DNA of 64,000 nucleotides from Populus alba (taxonomy: Eukaryota > Streptophyta > Magnoliopsida > Malpighiales > Salicaceae): assembly GCF_005239225.2 (NCBI RefSeq), contig NC_133286.1, positions 20,846,572 through 20,910,571 of the forward strand, written 5' to 3'. Below are positions 23,894 through 43,133 of this stretch, piece after piece (position 1 is the first letter of the stretch; each line of letters begins with the position of its first letter). The position numbers and the translations under genes were made by a program. The notes beneath the pieces are model-generated. The model made no database searches. It worked only from the letters and a program-made list of their open reading frames with translations, and was not told the DNA's origin.

Positions 23894-24226
23894 CTTGATA
23901 TATATATCTCAAGCAATTGTATAAGGCCAACCATTACATAATAAACCATTACATAATAAACCATCTACGCGGTGGATATCAATTTCTTCATAATAATAGT
24001 TATTAAATCCGCCATGATATTACAATTCGAATTGATAACCTACAAATAGTTTTGTTTGGGTATCCAATTGACAAATACGTGGCAATCGAGGGATAAATAT
24101 GTTTTTTGATTAACTTTTCACAGCCGCCCATTGTAACTGACCCCTGTCTTGGCGGGACTTTTTCTTTCCTTCTTTTTTATTTCCCTCCGTCTGTGGATTT
24201 GTAATCCCTGCAAAGACTCACAGATC

Positions 24227-31717
<7,491 letters not shown>

Positions 31718-31783
31718 AACTATTATATCAGCAGAGGGTACAATAAGATGAAATGTTTACCGTCTTTAAGTCAATTGCATTAA

Positions 31784-32600
31784 GGGTGCATTTGTTTTCC
31801 GGAAAGTGGTTTTCGAGAAACTACTTTATAAAATTTTTTATGTGTATGGGTTTGCCATTAGAAAAGTTTATCAACGAAAACACTTTCCGGTCAACGAAAA
31901 ACACTTTCCTGTCAAAGAAAAATTTAACTTGATTTTCAGAAAAGTGTTTTTATTTTATTTTGGATGGAAAACACTTTCCAGAAGTTTTAGAAATTTCATA
32001 TTATTTACTGATTATGTTAAATTTGGTTCTCAAACTTTTGATTGCTATATATTTTGTTTGAATCTTTTTTTTCTTCAATTTCATCCCTTGAAATTTGATT
32101 TAATTTGATTTTTATATTACATTTGGTCCTTATTTTTATGATTGTTATTTACTTTTCTCTTATCATTTTTTAAATTGAATTTTTTTATCTATTAAATTTG
32201 ATCTTTATTTTTTTGATTACTACTTATTTTATTTAAAATAATTTATGAAATTGTAATTATTATTATTTTAATTTCATCGTCTTTCAATTTTTTTATCTGT
32301 TAGATTTGATCTTTATTATTTTAATTGTTATTTATTTTATTTGAGATAATTTATTAAATTAGATTTTTTTCATTTTCAATTTCATTCTCATTCAACTTTT
32401 TAATTTGTAAGATTTGTTTCCTATTATTTTAATAAACTTAAAAAAAAAACATTAATAAGCTATTTTCCAACTCATTTTCCATAACATAACCAAATACTGG
32501 AAAATGTTTTTCAACTTATTTTTCATGACACTACTAAACATCAAAAAATAATTTATTTAAAAAAAAAATTATTTTCCAGTAAACAAACAAATCCAATTAA
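31784..32600. mobile_element. MITE-like element with degenerate inverted ends
   Basis: The left end GGGTGCATTTGTTTTCCGGA mirrors the right end, whose complement is GGATTTGTTTGTTTACTGGA. Both are followed by AAA(G/A)T.(G/A).TTTT-type sequence. Subterminal GAAAACACTTTCC/GGAAAATG motifs repeat within both ends. The centre (about 32090-32430) holds degenerate repeats of a TTTGATCTTTATT...TTATTTATTTTATTT block. No ORF of note; target duplication unclear. Confidence 0.6.
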
Positions 32601-32758
32601 AATGATGTATCTAGTCCTGAGTAACAAAGACGATGGAATGTGGTTTGAAAAATTTCGGATAATTTTAAATAATTTAGCCTACCTGAAAATGAAATCTCAA
32701 AATGATATAAATGGGAGTAGAGTAGAAAAGGCTCTGAAATTATCTCCGTAGCTTTAAA

Positions 32759-33074
32759 ATGGTGTCGAAGTCGATGGCTTCTCCACCGTTTGCTGTACCT
32801 TCTACAGCCTCAGACACAGGAGCATTATGCACAAGAAGCATGGAATGTGTATATCGTTGGCTTCCGGATAACCCTTCTTTACTCTGTTCTTCTCACTACT
32901 GGTTTGCCTTTGCTGATAGAGATCATGTTTGTCTCCCTTTCCTCCGATGCTAAATATTTTCATGCTTGGGGTATTCTTGAAAGCCTTCCGGTGATACAGA
33001 AGGCCCTGTCCAGTAAGGTACTTGACAAGGCAATATTCTTCGTATTATGTTACAGCCATCATGGATTCAGCTAG
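32759..33074 (+). other. Unidentified short ORF pair, possible gene fragment
   Basis: Two overlapping plus-strand frames (32759-32953, 32790-33074) have codon-like composition and fewer A/T runs than the surroundings. The second reads a hydrophobic stretch LLYSVLLTTGLPLLIEIMF followed by SSDAKYFHAWGILESLPVI. No family was recognised. It may be a broken exon of a duplicated gene. A start context, splice sites and a partner exon were not found. Confidence 0.25.
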
Positions 33075-33941
33075 GGAAGTTTCCTTTCATAAATTTTAGT
33101 CAACCCAGTGACCCTGAGCCTGGTTTGGGTTAGGTTTTACTTCAAATTGTTTTGTTTTGTTTTGTTCTTTTAACTAAAACGAAGTTGTTTGAGAGATTTT
33201 AAAAAAAACATAGTTTGGATTGACAGCAGATTTCCGACCTGTGACCTGGGATTTCAACCCCTGGGTTGGGTGAACTCCTAAAATTTTATGCTTCTATTTA
33301 GATAAATGAAACCATATTTCTACCTCCAAGATGCCGGAAAAGCCACAAAGGAGTTGTTTCTGAGAAAGAAACCCTTCTTTGTAGAGGATAAAAGTTACTT
33401 AGTGGAGTGATCGTTGGATTTCTCTTGGTCCAAGAGAGGAGCTAGCAAGTAGCCAATCTGCATGTCGTAGCTAAACTCCCCTCCAGCTTCATGTTTTGTG
33501 GATCGTGGGATAGAATCTTCTACAGCTGAGTTGTGAGTGTGTGTGAAGCCTCTAGCTAGTTCAATCTTCCTAGTTAGTGCAGTCAGTTCAGAACACATTA
33601 CTGGGAGACAAGCCACCTGATGAGTTGCAGAGTTCTCAGTAACAGTCAAGGCCATTTAAAGTAGCCATTCTTGGAGCTTTCCATATCAAAAATAGAATGT
33701 TTAATGCAACTTGATGTTGACGAGGAATCCACACCTCCACACACTACTCTGAAATAACAATAAATGATTATTTTATATATATTAAACGAGAGAGAATATT
33801 AATAAGATTTATTCATTGCTATTAAAAAAATAGTAAACTGACTATAAAAAACTTACAATAAAAATAACAAAGAAACAACAAAAAAAATCCAACCTGAGTA
33901 TTAAATCACTTTTATCACACAAACTGAATATCTAACTAGAT

Positions 33942-33943
<2 letters not shown>
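33075..33943. other. Intergenic, one weak ORF
   Basis: A minus-strand ORF of 86 codons (33395-33655) lies in sequence less AT-rich than the average. Its 5' part, including GACAAGCCACCTGATGAG, recurs in diverged form at 34818-34840. No protein family recognised. The rest shows no gene. Confidence 0.4.

Positions 33944-33981
<38 letters not shown>
33944..33981. repeat. (TA)n microsatellite
   Basis: Nineteen TA dinucleotides in a row, abutting the LINE-like remnant. Confidence 0.95.
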
Positions 33982-33986
<5 letters not shown>

Positions 33987-34199
33987 TTTAATTAAAAATC
34001 GAGCAAAATGATTAATAGTTGAATCATAAATTTTATTCCAATCAATATCATAAACATCAAAAACTAATTTCTTACCGATAATCCAAATAAACCACAAAAT
34101 AGAACAGCAATAAAAGCGAGTTTCTAAAGAATCCGTTAATTGGCCGAAAAAAATCCCAAGCTGGCCACCAGCTTGCCTTGGAAGCCCCTCTATCATCAA
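33981..34199 (-). mobile_element. Possible remnant of a non-LTR retrotransposon (LINE) 3' end
   Basis: The minus-strand frame of 72 codons contains CCSILWFIWIIGKKLVFD followed by W.KIYD..INHFA.FLI. This resembles the extreme C terminus (zf-RVT region) of plant LINE ORF2 proteins, which usually read LW.LW..RN.LVFN...W. Only this tail is present. The (TA)n tract abuts it. The similarity is recalled, not computed. Confidence 0.35.
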
Positions 34200-36930
34200 A
34201 TTGTCTCATGCCTTGGAAATTGATGTTTGAGATTTAAAAAAAAAAATAGATTTTAGAGTTTTAATCTGATTTACTTTTAATTAGCTACGTCATTTTAGCC
34301 ACTATTAAGATGGATGATTCTGAACTTTATTCTTGAATTTATATATAATTCAGAATTTTCTGTATTTTGGACGATTAAACTTGTAACCTGAGAAACCCTA
34401 ACTCTTTATTTTGCTGTACACAAGGTATATCTAGCCTCCTTTTCATGAGTTGCAAATGAACCCACCATTTCAAAAAGATGCCACACTAACAGTAATTGAA
34501 ACGAACCGAAAGCTTTCACATCATCATCACATGATGATAGCAGTGATTTTGCAGGTATTGGTCTGACGCTTGAAGACACCACCCATTCCCAGCAAGAACA
34601 TGAACCATAAAAGTTCAGACACAATGGCGCTAGCCATCAGCCATGAGCAGATACATGTCCAATAAACGGTAACATCCAGGGCTGATTAGCCACGTGTGCC
34701 CCAGCTCTAGCCCAGACCACTAGGCTTGTGTTCCTACGTTGAAATTCAAAGAAATTGCTGCACCTTGGAAAAGCTCCTTCGGAGACTATAATGGAGTCAA
34801 TTCAAAACACACTAGCCTGTGACAAGCCACCTGATGAGCTGCAGCCCCCTCTGTACACGGCCCTTCCACCAACAGCTAGGCCATGATCAGCTTGTCCCCC
34901 TCCCTTGTACCACGTTGACCCTTCGACATTGATACTAACCAAGAACTCGATCGAAATTCATGAATCTTTTCGCTATTCTTTAAGGTGATAATTTAAACTT
35001 TCTGATGTTTTCCAACTCAAGGAACATAATTAAAAAATCTCACCAACTCTTCCACTATCAAACTTCAATTCAATACAAATGAAGCAACAAATGAAACAAT
35101 AGTACAAGAGCTTTCCGTCCAATCAATGGCCGCCCATATGATTTGTTTTTGCTTTACAATCTAGTGGTAGTGTTTGAGTTTTCAGTCTAATCAAATTAAG
35201 TCAAACATAGTTGTTATACCGAATTGTGATTTTTAAAAAATATTTTTAAAAAATATTTTTTTATTTTATTATAAACATATCATATTTATAAAAAATATTA
35301 AAAAAATAATTTGATTTTTTTAAGAGAAACATAATTTTAAAAAGCATCTAAAAGTGAAAGTCGTTTTATTTTTTATATCAAACTAATATGAGTTGGAATT
35401 GGGTTTCGTCAAATTTATTAGATTTTATCATGTTATTTTTTTTCTATGTAACTTGAAACCTAGCCTAAATCCATATCAGCAAGTTGGATAAGTTGGGTTT
35501 AATTACTATGATTTAAAAAGATTTATATAAATTTATTTCTCACATCTTTATGTTATTTTTATGTTTATTTCTCACTTTTTTCTGTCATATTTGAATTTTT
35601 AATAATGATACGAATAACATACCTTCTTGACTATTACACCAACTTAGCTATATATTTCAAAAATGTTATAATGAATAATAATTAATAGGAACAGTTATAC
35701 GTACCAGCCTTTTTATCAAAACCGTTAGTGCCTGAGGCTCCCACAACTGATGTACAGTAAAGAATAGATTAGAAGAACCAAAGACAGAAATGTCGTGGTG
35801 CTTCATGTGCTCATTGGCTTGCATCCTGAAATAATTTTTTTTTTTTTTTTTTTATCATCATGGAAATAGAGTAATTTTGCTCTGTTCTTTTCTTCTTCCT
35901 TTTTGTGTGTAAGATTTATATAATAAATTTTCCTTTTTATTTTCCGTAATTTTAATCTTGAATTAACGGATTTCTTAATTGCTTTCACCTAGCTACGACA
36001 ACATTGATTAAAAGGTTGATGAATTAGTTTTTCCTTATTTATTATGTTTTCACCAAACGATTTTTAGCATCCTTAAATAATTATGTCTTAATGTATTCTC
36101 CAATTGATTTTTTGTCGTTTTTATGCTAAAAGTGATATTTTACATGAAATTTTTTTCTTTGTAAAAAAAATAACCTTAACAAATAAGAAAATAAAATAGA
36201 GTTATGTCAACACAATCAAGTAAGAAGCTATACGAGTGCCTTATATACTTAATAGAATAATAATGAATAAAATAAATCTGAAGATCTACAAATCTTAATT
36301 ATTATATTATTAAGTATAATTAAGCAAGGAAATAGTGAGTATGTGTTCTAAGTTGGAACCAGCAACTGAACCAGGTGATCAGATCAGTTTGACACTCCTT
36401 TTTATTTACTTTCAACTTTTCTCTTTTTTTTTTTTTTTAATTTTTTCCACCAAAATAATCATAAACAGACAAAAGGGTCTATTGAAAATATATTACTAGT
36501 ATATAGTAATTATGATTTATGAGCTTGACTCTAAAATTCAATGATTGAAAGGAGAAATTGCCTTACATATTAGAACAAATTCATCAATTAACCCTCCATT
36601 AAATAAGATAGTTTTAGACAATGATATTAGGTTAAATAAACTAAAATCTAACTTGAGTTTTTTTAAAAATCAAGATAAAAATTAATCTCATAATTCGATC
36701 AAACTTGAATTAATTAACCCACAAGCCCATGAAAATTGACTCAATAGTTCAATTTTATAATTTGATAAAAACTCAAATTAACCCATGATCAAGTTTGATA
36801 AATTTAGCATTGGGATAAAAAGCTTAGTTTTAAATACCAAAAACTATTTTGAAATCACACTTGTTCATGTAAAGAAAAGAAAAGTATAGTTGGGATACAA
36901 GTGGTGGATCGACGTGGGAGTGGTAGTGAT
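34200..36930. other. Intergenic, no gene seen
   Basis: Mostly AT-rich; a T24 run lies at about 35828-35851. The patch at 34620-34930 has moderate GC and the diverged GACAAGCCACCTGATGAG copy. Around 36600-36830 are degenerate AACCCATGA/TTAACCCAC motifs of a dispersed repeat also seen near 44940 and 55660-55890. No supported coding region. Confidence 0.5.
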
Positions 36931-36934
36931 TTAT

Positions 36935-37145
36935 AGTTTGTACTATTTGTTTTGTATTTTAAAAATATACTTTTAAAAATTTAAATTTTTGTTGTTGTTT
37001 TTTTTTTTAATTTTAAATTAATATATTTTTTAATATTTTTATATTATTTTGATATACTAATATCAAAAATAACTTTTAAATAATAAAAAAATATTTTAAT
37101 ATATTTTTAAATAAAAAATATTTTAAAAAATAATTATAATCATTA
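36935..37145. repeat. AT-rich MITE-like dispersed repeat
   Basis: TTTTGTATTTTAAAAATATAC at the left, ATATTATTTTGATATACTAA in the centre and AATATTTTAAAAAATAATT at the right. Same family as 18278-18478. Confidence 0.5.
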
Positions 37146-37524
37146 AATCTAGAAATAAAATCATGATAGTGTTGTACAATTTTGAAAACCCTGTTTGTTG
37201 ATGATAACTCACATTTCTGGGCGGCTGCTGATTCGTCTTTTCAAGGACCTCGCCTGACCGAGGTCAGGGATTGAAGTAGTGGTGGATTGTCAAAACCAAT
37301 AATTTCCGACTTTACAGGCCATCCATTGCTTAAATCCAAAAAGCTTGTAGCAACACTGTGTTCTTGACACAGCGTGTAGGAAAAAAACTATATCTATTTT
37401 CGTTATAAAACTCATTTTACGTGTCTTTTTTTTTCTTTAATTTTGAGTTTCTTATAAGCTTCCCGCTTTAATCTTGACTTGCTTATGAATAAAAAAATTG
37501 TACAACAATATTTTTTTAAAAACT

Positions 37525-37720
37525 TAAATATGTTTTAGAGTAGTGTAGTTTTTACTTTTAAATGCCTTTTAAAAATACTTTTTTATTTTAAAAATATATT
37601 AAATTAATAATTTTTTAGTTTTTTATAGTTTTGATACACTATATTAAAAATAAAAAAAATAAACAAAAAATTCTTCTAAAAAAAACCTTACACAATAATA
37701 CAAAACACCTAAACACCAAG
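37525..37720. repeat. AT-rich MITE-like dispersed repeat
   Basis: TTTAAATGCCTTTTAAAAATA, then a TTTTGATACACTATATTAAA core, ending AATACAAAACACCTAAACAC. Same family as the others. Confidence 0.5.
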
Positions 37721-39019
37721 TTTACCAAGCAATTGCTGATTACTTACTGCTCAAAGTCTTGAAGTCATGAGGTGATCATAGATTACAACAAACATAACCA
37801 GTGAGGGATTTTTGCACTCTCAGACCCAAGTATGTGGTGGATATTTATTAATTTACACATTTTCGGACCAGTCTTCATTGATTCAGGTGGAGCTAGCTAG
37901 GCTGTCCCAATCACTGTTCTTTGCTCATGGAAGCATTTTAGCTTACACGTTTCATATGGTACTTTGTATACCACAAAAACTTGGTGGAATATTGTCAAAT
38001 CCCTTGGTATTTCTGCTAGATGTTCTCGCCATATAGTTCATGAGACGTGCACAGCTCAAAGAAAAATCTCTGTGCATGTATATATGCACAGAAAGCTCGT
38101 GGCCAATATATATAATGCTGTGGTTACAGTGTTATGACATATCTATACATCTTCACTCAACAGCTTCTATTCACATGCATGAACCTTTGATTTGGATCGT
38201 CGAATCTTTCCCAGTATTTGTACTTTGTAATTATTATTATTTATCATATATATTCGTAGACTAGTCGTTATTAGAGTGCTTTTCGATATCCCCAGCATGA
38301 ATTGTTCGGTGATCCTCAATTTCAAAGATCATATAATATTTTGATTTTTTTCTGTTTTTTAGTCATGGTATATTGAAAATTGTAAAAAGTTTGACTTGAA
38401 GTATATAATTTAAACTAAGAATAGAAGCTCATTTTCGTGTTCTTCTAAGCATATCATCATTATATATTATGATGATATGAGGAAATGTCACATATTGTAG
38501 TTTTTGTTGCATATATAATTATTAAACCCCACTTTGCTTGGTAAATTAATCCAAGATTCGATATTCATCGCAGCTTCTAGGACAAGTGAAATTTCAAAAA
38601 AAAAAAAAAACTAACATTAAAATTAACAAAGTTGATAGACAGATGAACTCACGATCTAATCAATCTTATCAATATCTTATTTGATTTTTTATTTTAAAAA
38701 ACCTCTTGAAAGTAATATCATTTAAAATATATTTTTTAAAAATAATAATATTATTTTAAATTTACATCATGAATCACATAAAATTTAATAACTTTGATTA
38801 TAGGCTAATAATGAACCCAAAATAACTTCAACTCAACTTTTTTCGTTGATATATCCTACTGGCTAGCACCTTTTCTTTCCAGCTTTTGACAACAATGCAT
38901 GGAAGATGATTTAATGGCAATCAATTAGGATATCATCAAAGAGAAGAAGCAAGCTAGATCGCTAATTTAGTGATCATGGGATGAGAATTATATAAATATT
39001 CATGAGCACCATACAAATT
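37721..39019. other. Intergenic, no gene seen
   Basis: Two consecutive short plus-strand ORFs (37812-38036 and 38040-38264) are separated by a stop. They lack recognisable domains and are treated as chance. Confidence 0.4.
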
Positions 39020-39180
39020 AAAGCTAAAATCTAGATTTTAAAATTACTGATCGAACGTTGGAACAATAATTTGTTTTCCTTGTCATTGATGATGCAGGCG
39101 AAGGTAGTGCAGTCGGTCTAGATTTTTTCTTAAAGAGTGCATCGTAAGTCACACCAAAGAAGTGCAATTTCCACTTATAG
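39020..39180. repeat. Local direct duplication, unit 1
   Basis: GATTTTAAAATTACTGATCG..., then CATTGATGATGCAGGCGAAG, GTCGGTCTAGA and ACACCAAAGAAGTGCA are repeated with divergence at 39480-39650. An AT-rich MITE-like repeat (39190-39360) lies between the two units. Confidence 0.75.
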
Positions 39181-39189
39181 TATTAATTA

Positions 39190-39360
39190 AGACTGCTTGT
39201 TTTTTTGTTTTTAAAATGTTTTTTTAAAAAAATTAATATGCTTTTGATATTTTTAAATTATTTTAATATATTAAAATTAATTTTAAAAAAATTAAATATA
39301 TTATTTTAAAAAATATATTACTTTAAACATGTTTTTGAAGCGTAACCACAACCAACCTAG
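39190..39360. repeat. AT-rich MITE-like dispersed repeat
   Basis: TGCTTGTTTTTTTGTTTTTA at the left, TTTTAATATATTAAAATTAA in the core, ending TTTGAAGCGTAACCACAACC. It lies between two units of a local duplication. Confidence 0.55.
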
Positions 39361-39479
39361 CCCACTAGACTGCTAGAGTGTAGATCTTCGGGACTAACTT
39401 GCAAGATCCCTTCATTGACTCCTGTGCATACAGTGATAGAGATGACCATTATCGAGTTCAGGGCTCTGTACGAAGAAAC

Positions 39480-39650
39480 TGGAGTCTGGATATTAAAATC
39501 ACTGCTCGAATGTTGGGACGATAATTTGCCGATCTTGTCATCGATGATGCAAGGAAAAGTAGTGGAGTCGGTATAGAATCCTATTTATTGGGGGTAATCG
39601 TCACACTAAAAGGAGTGCATTTTCCACCAATATGGCAGCCCTACGTGAGA
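39480..39650. repeat. Local direct duplication, unit 2
   Basis: GGATATTAAAATCACTGCTC..., CATCGATGATGCAAGGAAAA, GTCGGTATAGA and ACACTAAAAGGAGTGCA match unit 1 at 39020-39180 in order and orientation. Spacing between units is about 460 bp. Confidence 0.75.
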
Positions 39651-42650
39651 GTATACCAACCAATATAGCTAGCTAGAGTGCTGCAGAAGAAGTTCTCTTG
39701 TTAGTATCCTAGCTAGATAGGGCAAACGAAAACCTAATCTTCAAGTGTTTTTGATGGTGGAGAAACTAGCATAGAGCTCAAATATGAATAATTTCTCCAA
39801 AACTATTCACACAACAAAACGAAAAAGGAGAAAAGATAAGCTCAAAAGGAAGGAGTAAAGGGAAATCTTTGATGTGTTTTCAATATCCTTTTTTGACTTG
39901 TGCATAGAGACGTATGGAGAATTACTTGCACGGCTAAAAGACGACTCAGGTCTAGGTCTTCGTGATACTTGAAGGATGCCACTATGACGTAGTTTTCAAA
40001 CTCAAAAGTCAAGCACAAAGATCTCCATACAAATCTACTAATCATGAGTAAAACGATATATTTATCTAGTAATAATATTAAAAAATATTTGATTTACCGA
40101 CATTAAATTGGTTGACTTGCAAGATTTATGGAGATAATTCTGAAAAAAATTAAAAAAAACTCAATCTTAAATTAATTTAATATATATATAAGATAAAACT
40201 GATAAAAAATAGCATATTAAATTAATAAAAAAAATAAATGAGTCAATTAAACAAAATCATGACCCAAGTTGTTATCACTATGGGATTTAATAGAATTTTT
40301 TATCCTGTAAATTATTTTTGTATAATAAAGCACATGATAATTTAATTTTTTGTATGAAATTTGTTTAAAAAAAATTTAAAAAAAAAACATGATAGGTATG
40401 TGGTTTGACAGAAGCACCAACACCAGGATTTGGATTTCTTGGAAGTTCTCATTATTGACAGAAGCAAAAAATCAAGTCTTTGTGCTCTTAAATCCAACAT
40501 TAAGTATTAAATAATCACAAGAAAGACAAATTCATCAGAAACAAAAACACTTTTACAAAGGACAAAAGAACAAAACAATTAACCCGCAAATAGTTTGTTA
40601 CTTTGAAATTTTAAAATGGAGATGGAGGGCCTCGAAATATAAATCGCACAGCCCCCCCGTTTCCTTTGGTGGTGATTCAAGACCTGCTCCAACTAATAAC
40701 AAAACAGGTAAATCATTCAAGGTTAATAATTTGTTTTAAGTTTCTATTTATACCTGTTTTGTATCAGTTGATTTATATTCGGATGATTTGTTTTTAGCTT
40801 TTTAAAACTGAAACTAAATTGATGAAATCTAAAAACTTCAAGTAGTCTATAAACCGGGTTTCCAAGTTGGACAATTAGTTAATCAATTAATTATAAAAAT
40901 TTCATTTATTTTATCTAGTCAAAGATTGTTGATGATTTGCTTGGTAGACCAAAGTGACTTGTGACTCATAACTACAAAAGGTCCCATATATATGTAACAG
41001 AAAATGAAGATTGTGAAATGTTGTTCTGAAGGTTTCATTATATATTTATAGCAACAAGTTTTGTCCTTTTGTCGAAAAGAATGATTGAAGTGTAATTTAC
41101 CTTTATGATAATTTAAGTTGTATTTCACTAATTTTATTCAGCAAAAAATATAAAGACATTATAAGGTCATGAAAGACTTTAATACATCTAATGGTGTTAA
41201 CAAAGTATATATTTGTTTAATTAAACCGATTTGTTAAGAAATAAATCATCTAATATTTTATATAAAAATCTATAAAATTGATGACGTTAGATTTAGGTAT
41301 TATGCTTGAATTCATAGATGTAGTGAATTCAGCCATGCCCAATGACAAAAATCCTCGACCTAAATACTTTCAAGAAACCACGCGTCAAGCTACTAGACTT
41401 GGCAACAACTGCCAGACCTAATAGTTGGGTATGGCAATAAAAGACTGGTGCTACCGGTCCTCAACATGGGTTTGATGCAGGCCAAACCCAGCTCATTCGA
41501 GGCTTGACACGCTATCAAGCCTAACTGTGGCTAGATTTGGTTAGTATTGGACCCAACACACCTCTATTAGAGTGTGTTTGTGTTCGGGAAAATTATACCT
41601 GTGAGTTTTTCTTGATTCAATATTTTTTGGTAAAGACATATAAATATATACTAATAAAATCTTGGTTCATCACGAACCCTATTTAGTGATTTTTCTTGTT
41701 TTTAAATTGGTTTCTTTAATTTTTTCTGTCGATTATTTTTTTAAAAAAAAAATTTTTTTTTTTAGTCATTAGCTGGTTTTTTGGAACATCTCTTATATAT
41801 GAAACATTTTTAACACTTTATTTTTCAACTACAATTTAATATTTTTAGCCTTAAATCTCTTAATAATTAACCATCAATTTTTAACACTAAACTAAACACA
41901 AGTTAAGAAACATTAATATCCAAGCAGATGATATGACAATAGAAGCGAGAGATGGAGCAAATGATTTTTCTTTTCTTACATCTACTTAATTATGCCTTGA
42001 AAAATAAATGGTTTTTTTAACTAAAAAAACTGCTTCATTCGATCTTAACAATCCATGGCAAGGCTTCGAGACTTGTTCACGGAGGAGAGCACGGTGAGGG
42101 AGCGTGCACGGTGGAGAGAGAGGGAGTCATTTTACGTTATATAAAGGTCAACATAATAAATATAGCCAGCAGAATTCAGGGGAGGATTGAAGAGCCCATA
42201 AAAGTAAAACGGCTTGGAGTAGTAAAAAATATACATAGCTAATTATTTGCCAAATACAAAACAGTATAGGATGGAGGCACGTGGCTCTCGTCTGGTTCCA
42301 TCAATGGCCCCTCCCATAACCTCACCGTTTTCAACTTGAGCTATATGCTTTATCGGGCATGATAATCTGGCTGTAACGGGCATGGTCTATCATGTACTCA
42401 ACGAGTAATATAAGCAACTTGCCATTCCTTGTTAAGATACAGAAAGCTAAATTAGATTTCAAATAAATAATGTTGTGTTGGTCAATGTTTTTAGAATCAA
42501 ATAATATTTATTATTAGAGTGATGGAGCAAGATACATAACTTTTAAGTGAATTTTTATCTTTTTAAAAACAAATTTTATTTATTTTCAGTATCTCTATCT
42601 CTTTAATCTATCTCAGAAAAATAACCAAATATTAACTGTGAACTGTCTTT
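39651..42650. other. Intergenic, no gene seen
   Basis: AT-rich sequence with a GC-richer patch at about 41330-41570 (CATGCCCAATGACAAAAATC... TGACACGCTATCAAGCC), probably old repeat. The minus ORFs at 39842-40045 and 40919-41128 are short and unrecognised. The block at 42050-42130 has a purine-rich GGAGAGAGAGGGAG run. Confidence 0.45.
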
Positions 42651-42713
42651 TATATAGGATTTTCAGTGTATATATATATATAGAATTGAAACTTATCACA
42701 TTTTTAGGTGTAT

Positions 42714-42810
42714 AATTAATTAGAGGTTGATATGTCAATGTTTTTAAAGAATCTTGAGTTTAAATCCCTTGACTCTTTAAAAAAATTGACATATCAACCT
42801 CTAATTAATT
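42714..42810. repeat. Compact hairpin: 40-bp arms, 17-base loop
   Basis: The arm at 42714-42753 pairs with 42771-42810. The distal 26 bp, containing TTAGAGGTTGATATGTCAAT and its complement, match perfectly; the inner 14 bp carry two mismatches by eye. Loop is 42754-42770. The 97-base size fits a plant pre-miRNA or a tiny foldback MITE. No expression evidence is available from sequence. Confidence 0.85.
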
Positions 42811-43133
42811 TACATAAATAATTTTAAAAAAATTACATATATAAATTTTACAAATGGTATGGTGGTTTGAGTTTTTCATATAAATGTGATGAGGTAACAT
42901 AAAAGTAACGAGTAATTTGAGCAATTAAAACATAATTTTAAAATAAAACCCATTTATAAGTCTAACTAATCTTATAAGATGTATTTTTCATAGTTGCAAT
43001 CCTCAAATCAGCATGTTAGGTTAGTTAGAAACCTGACTGATCTGCATCTAAGTTGAGAAAAAAAAAAAACTTAAATATCCTCATTAAAAATATAAATTAA
43101 TTTGCTAACTTAGTTAACTTGATTTGATTAATC

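Noticed and set aside
23462..23941. Plus-strand ORF of 159 codons and minus-strand ORF of 105 codons over the inverted repeat
   Set aside because: Both are mosaics of the ABC transporter N terminus read forward and backward through the inverted duplication, so they are not independent genes.
34406..34624. Minus-strand ORF of 72 codons starting MCLNFYGSCSCWEW
   Set aside because: Short, no recognised family, no splice or promoter context.
37812..38264. Two consecutive ORFs that might be one broken gene
   Set aside because: Neither shows a domain. The adjacency is explained by a low-stop stretch.
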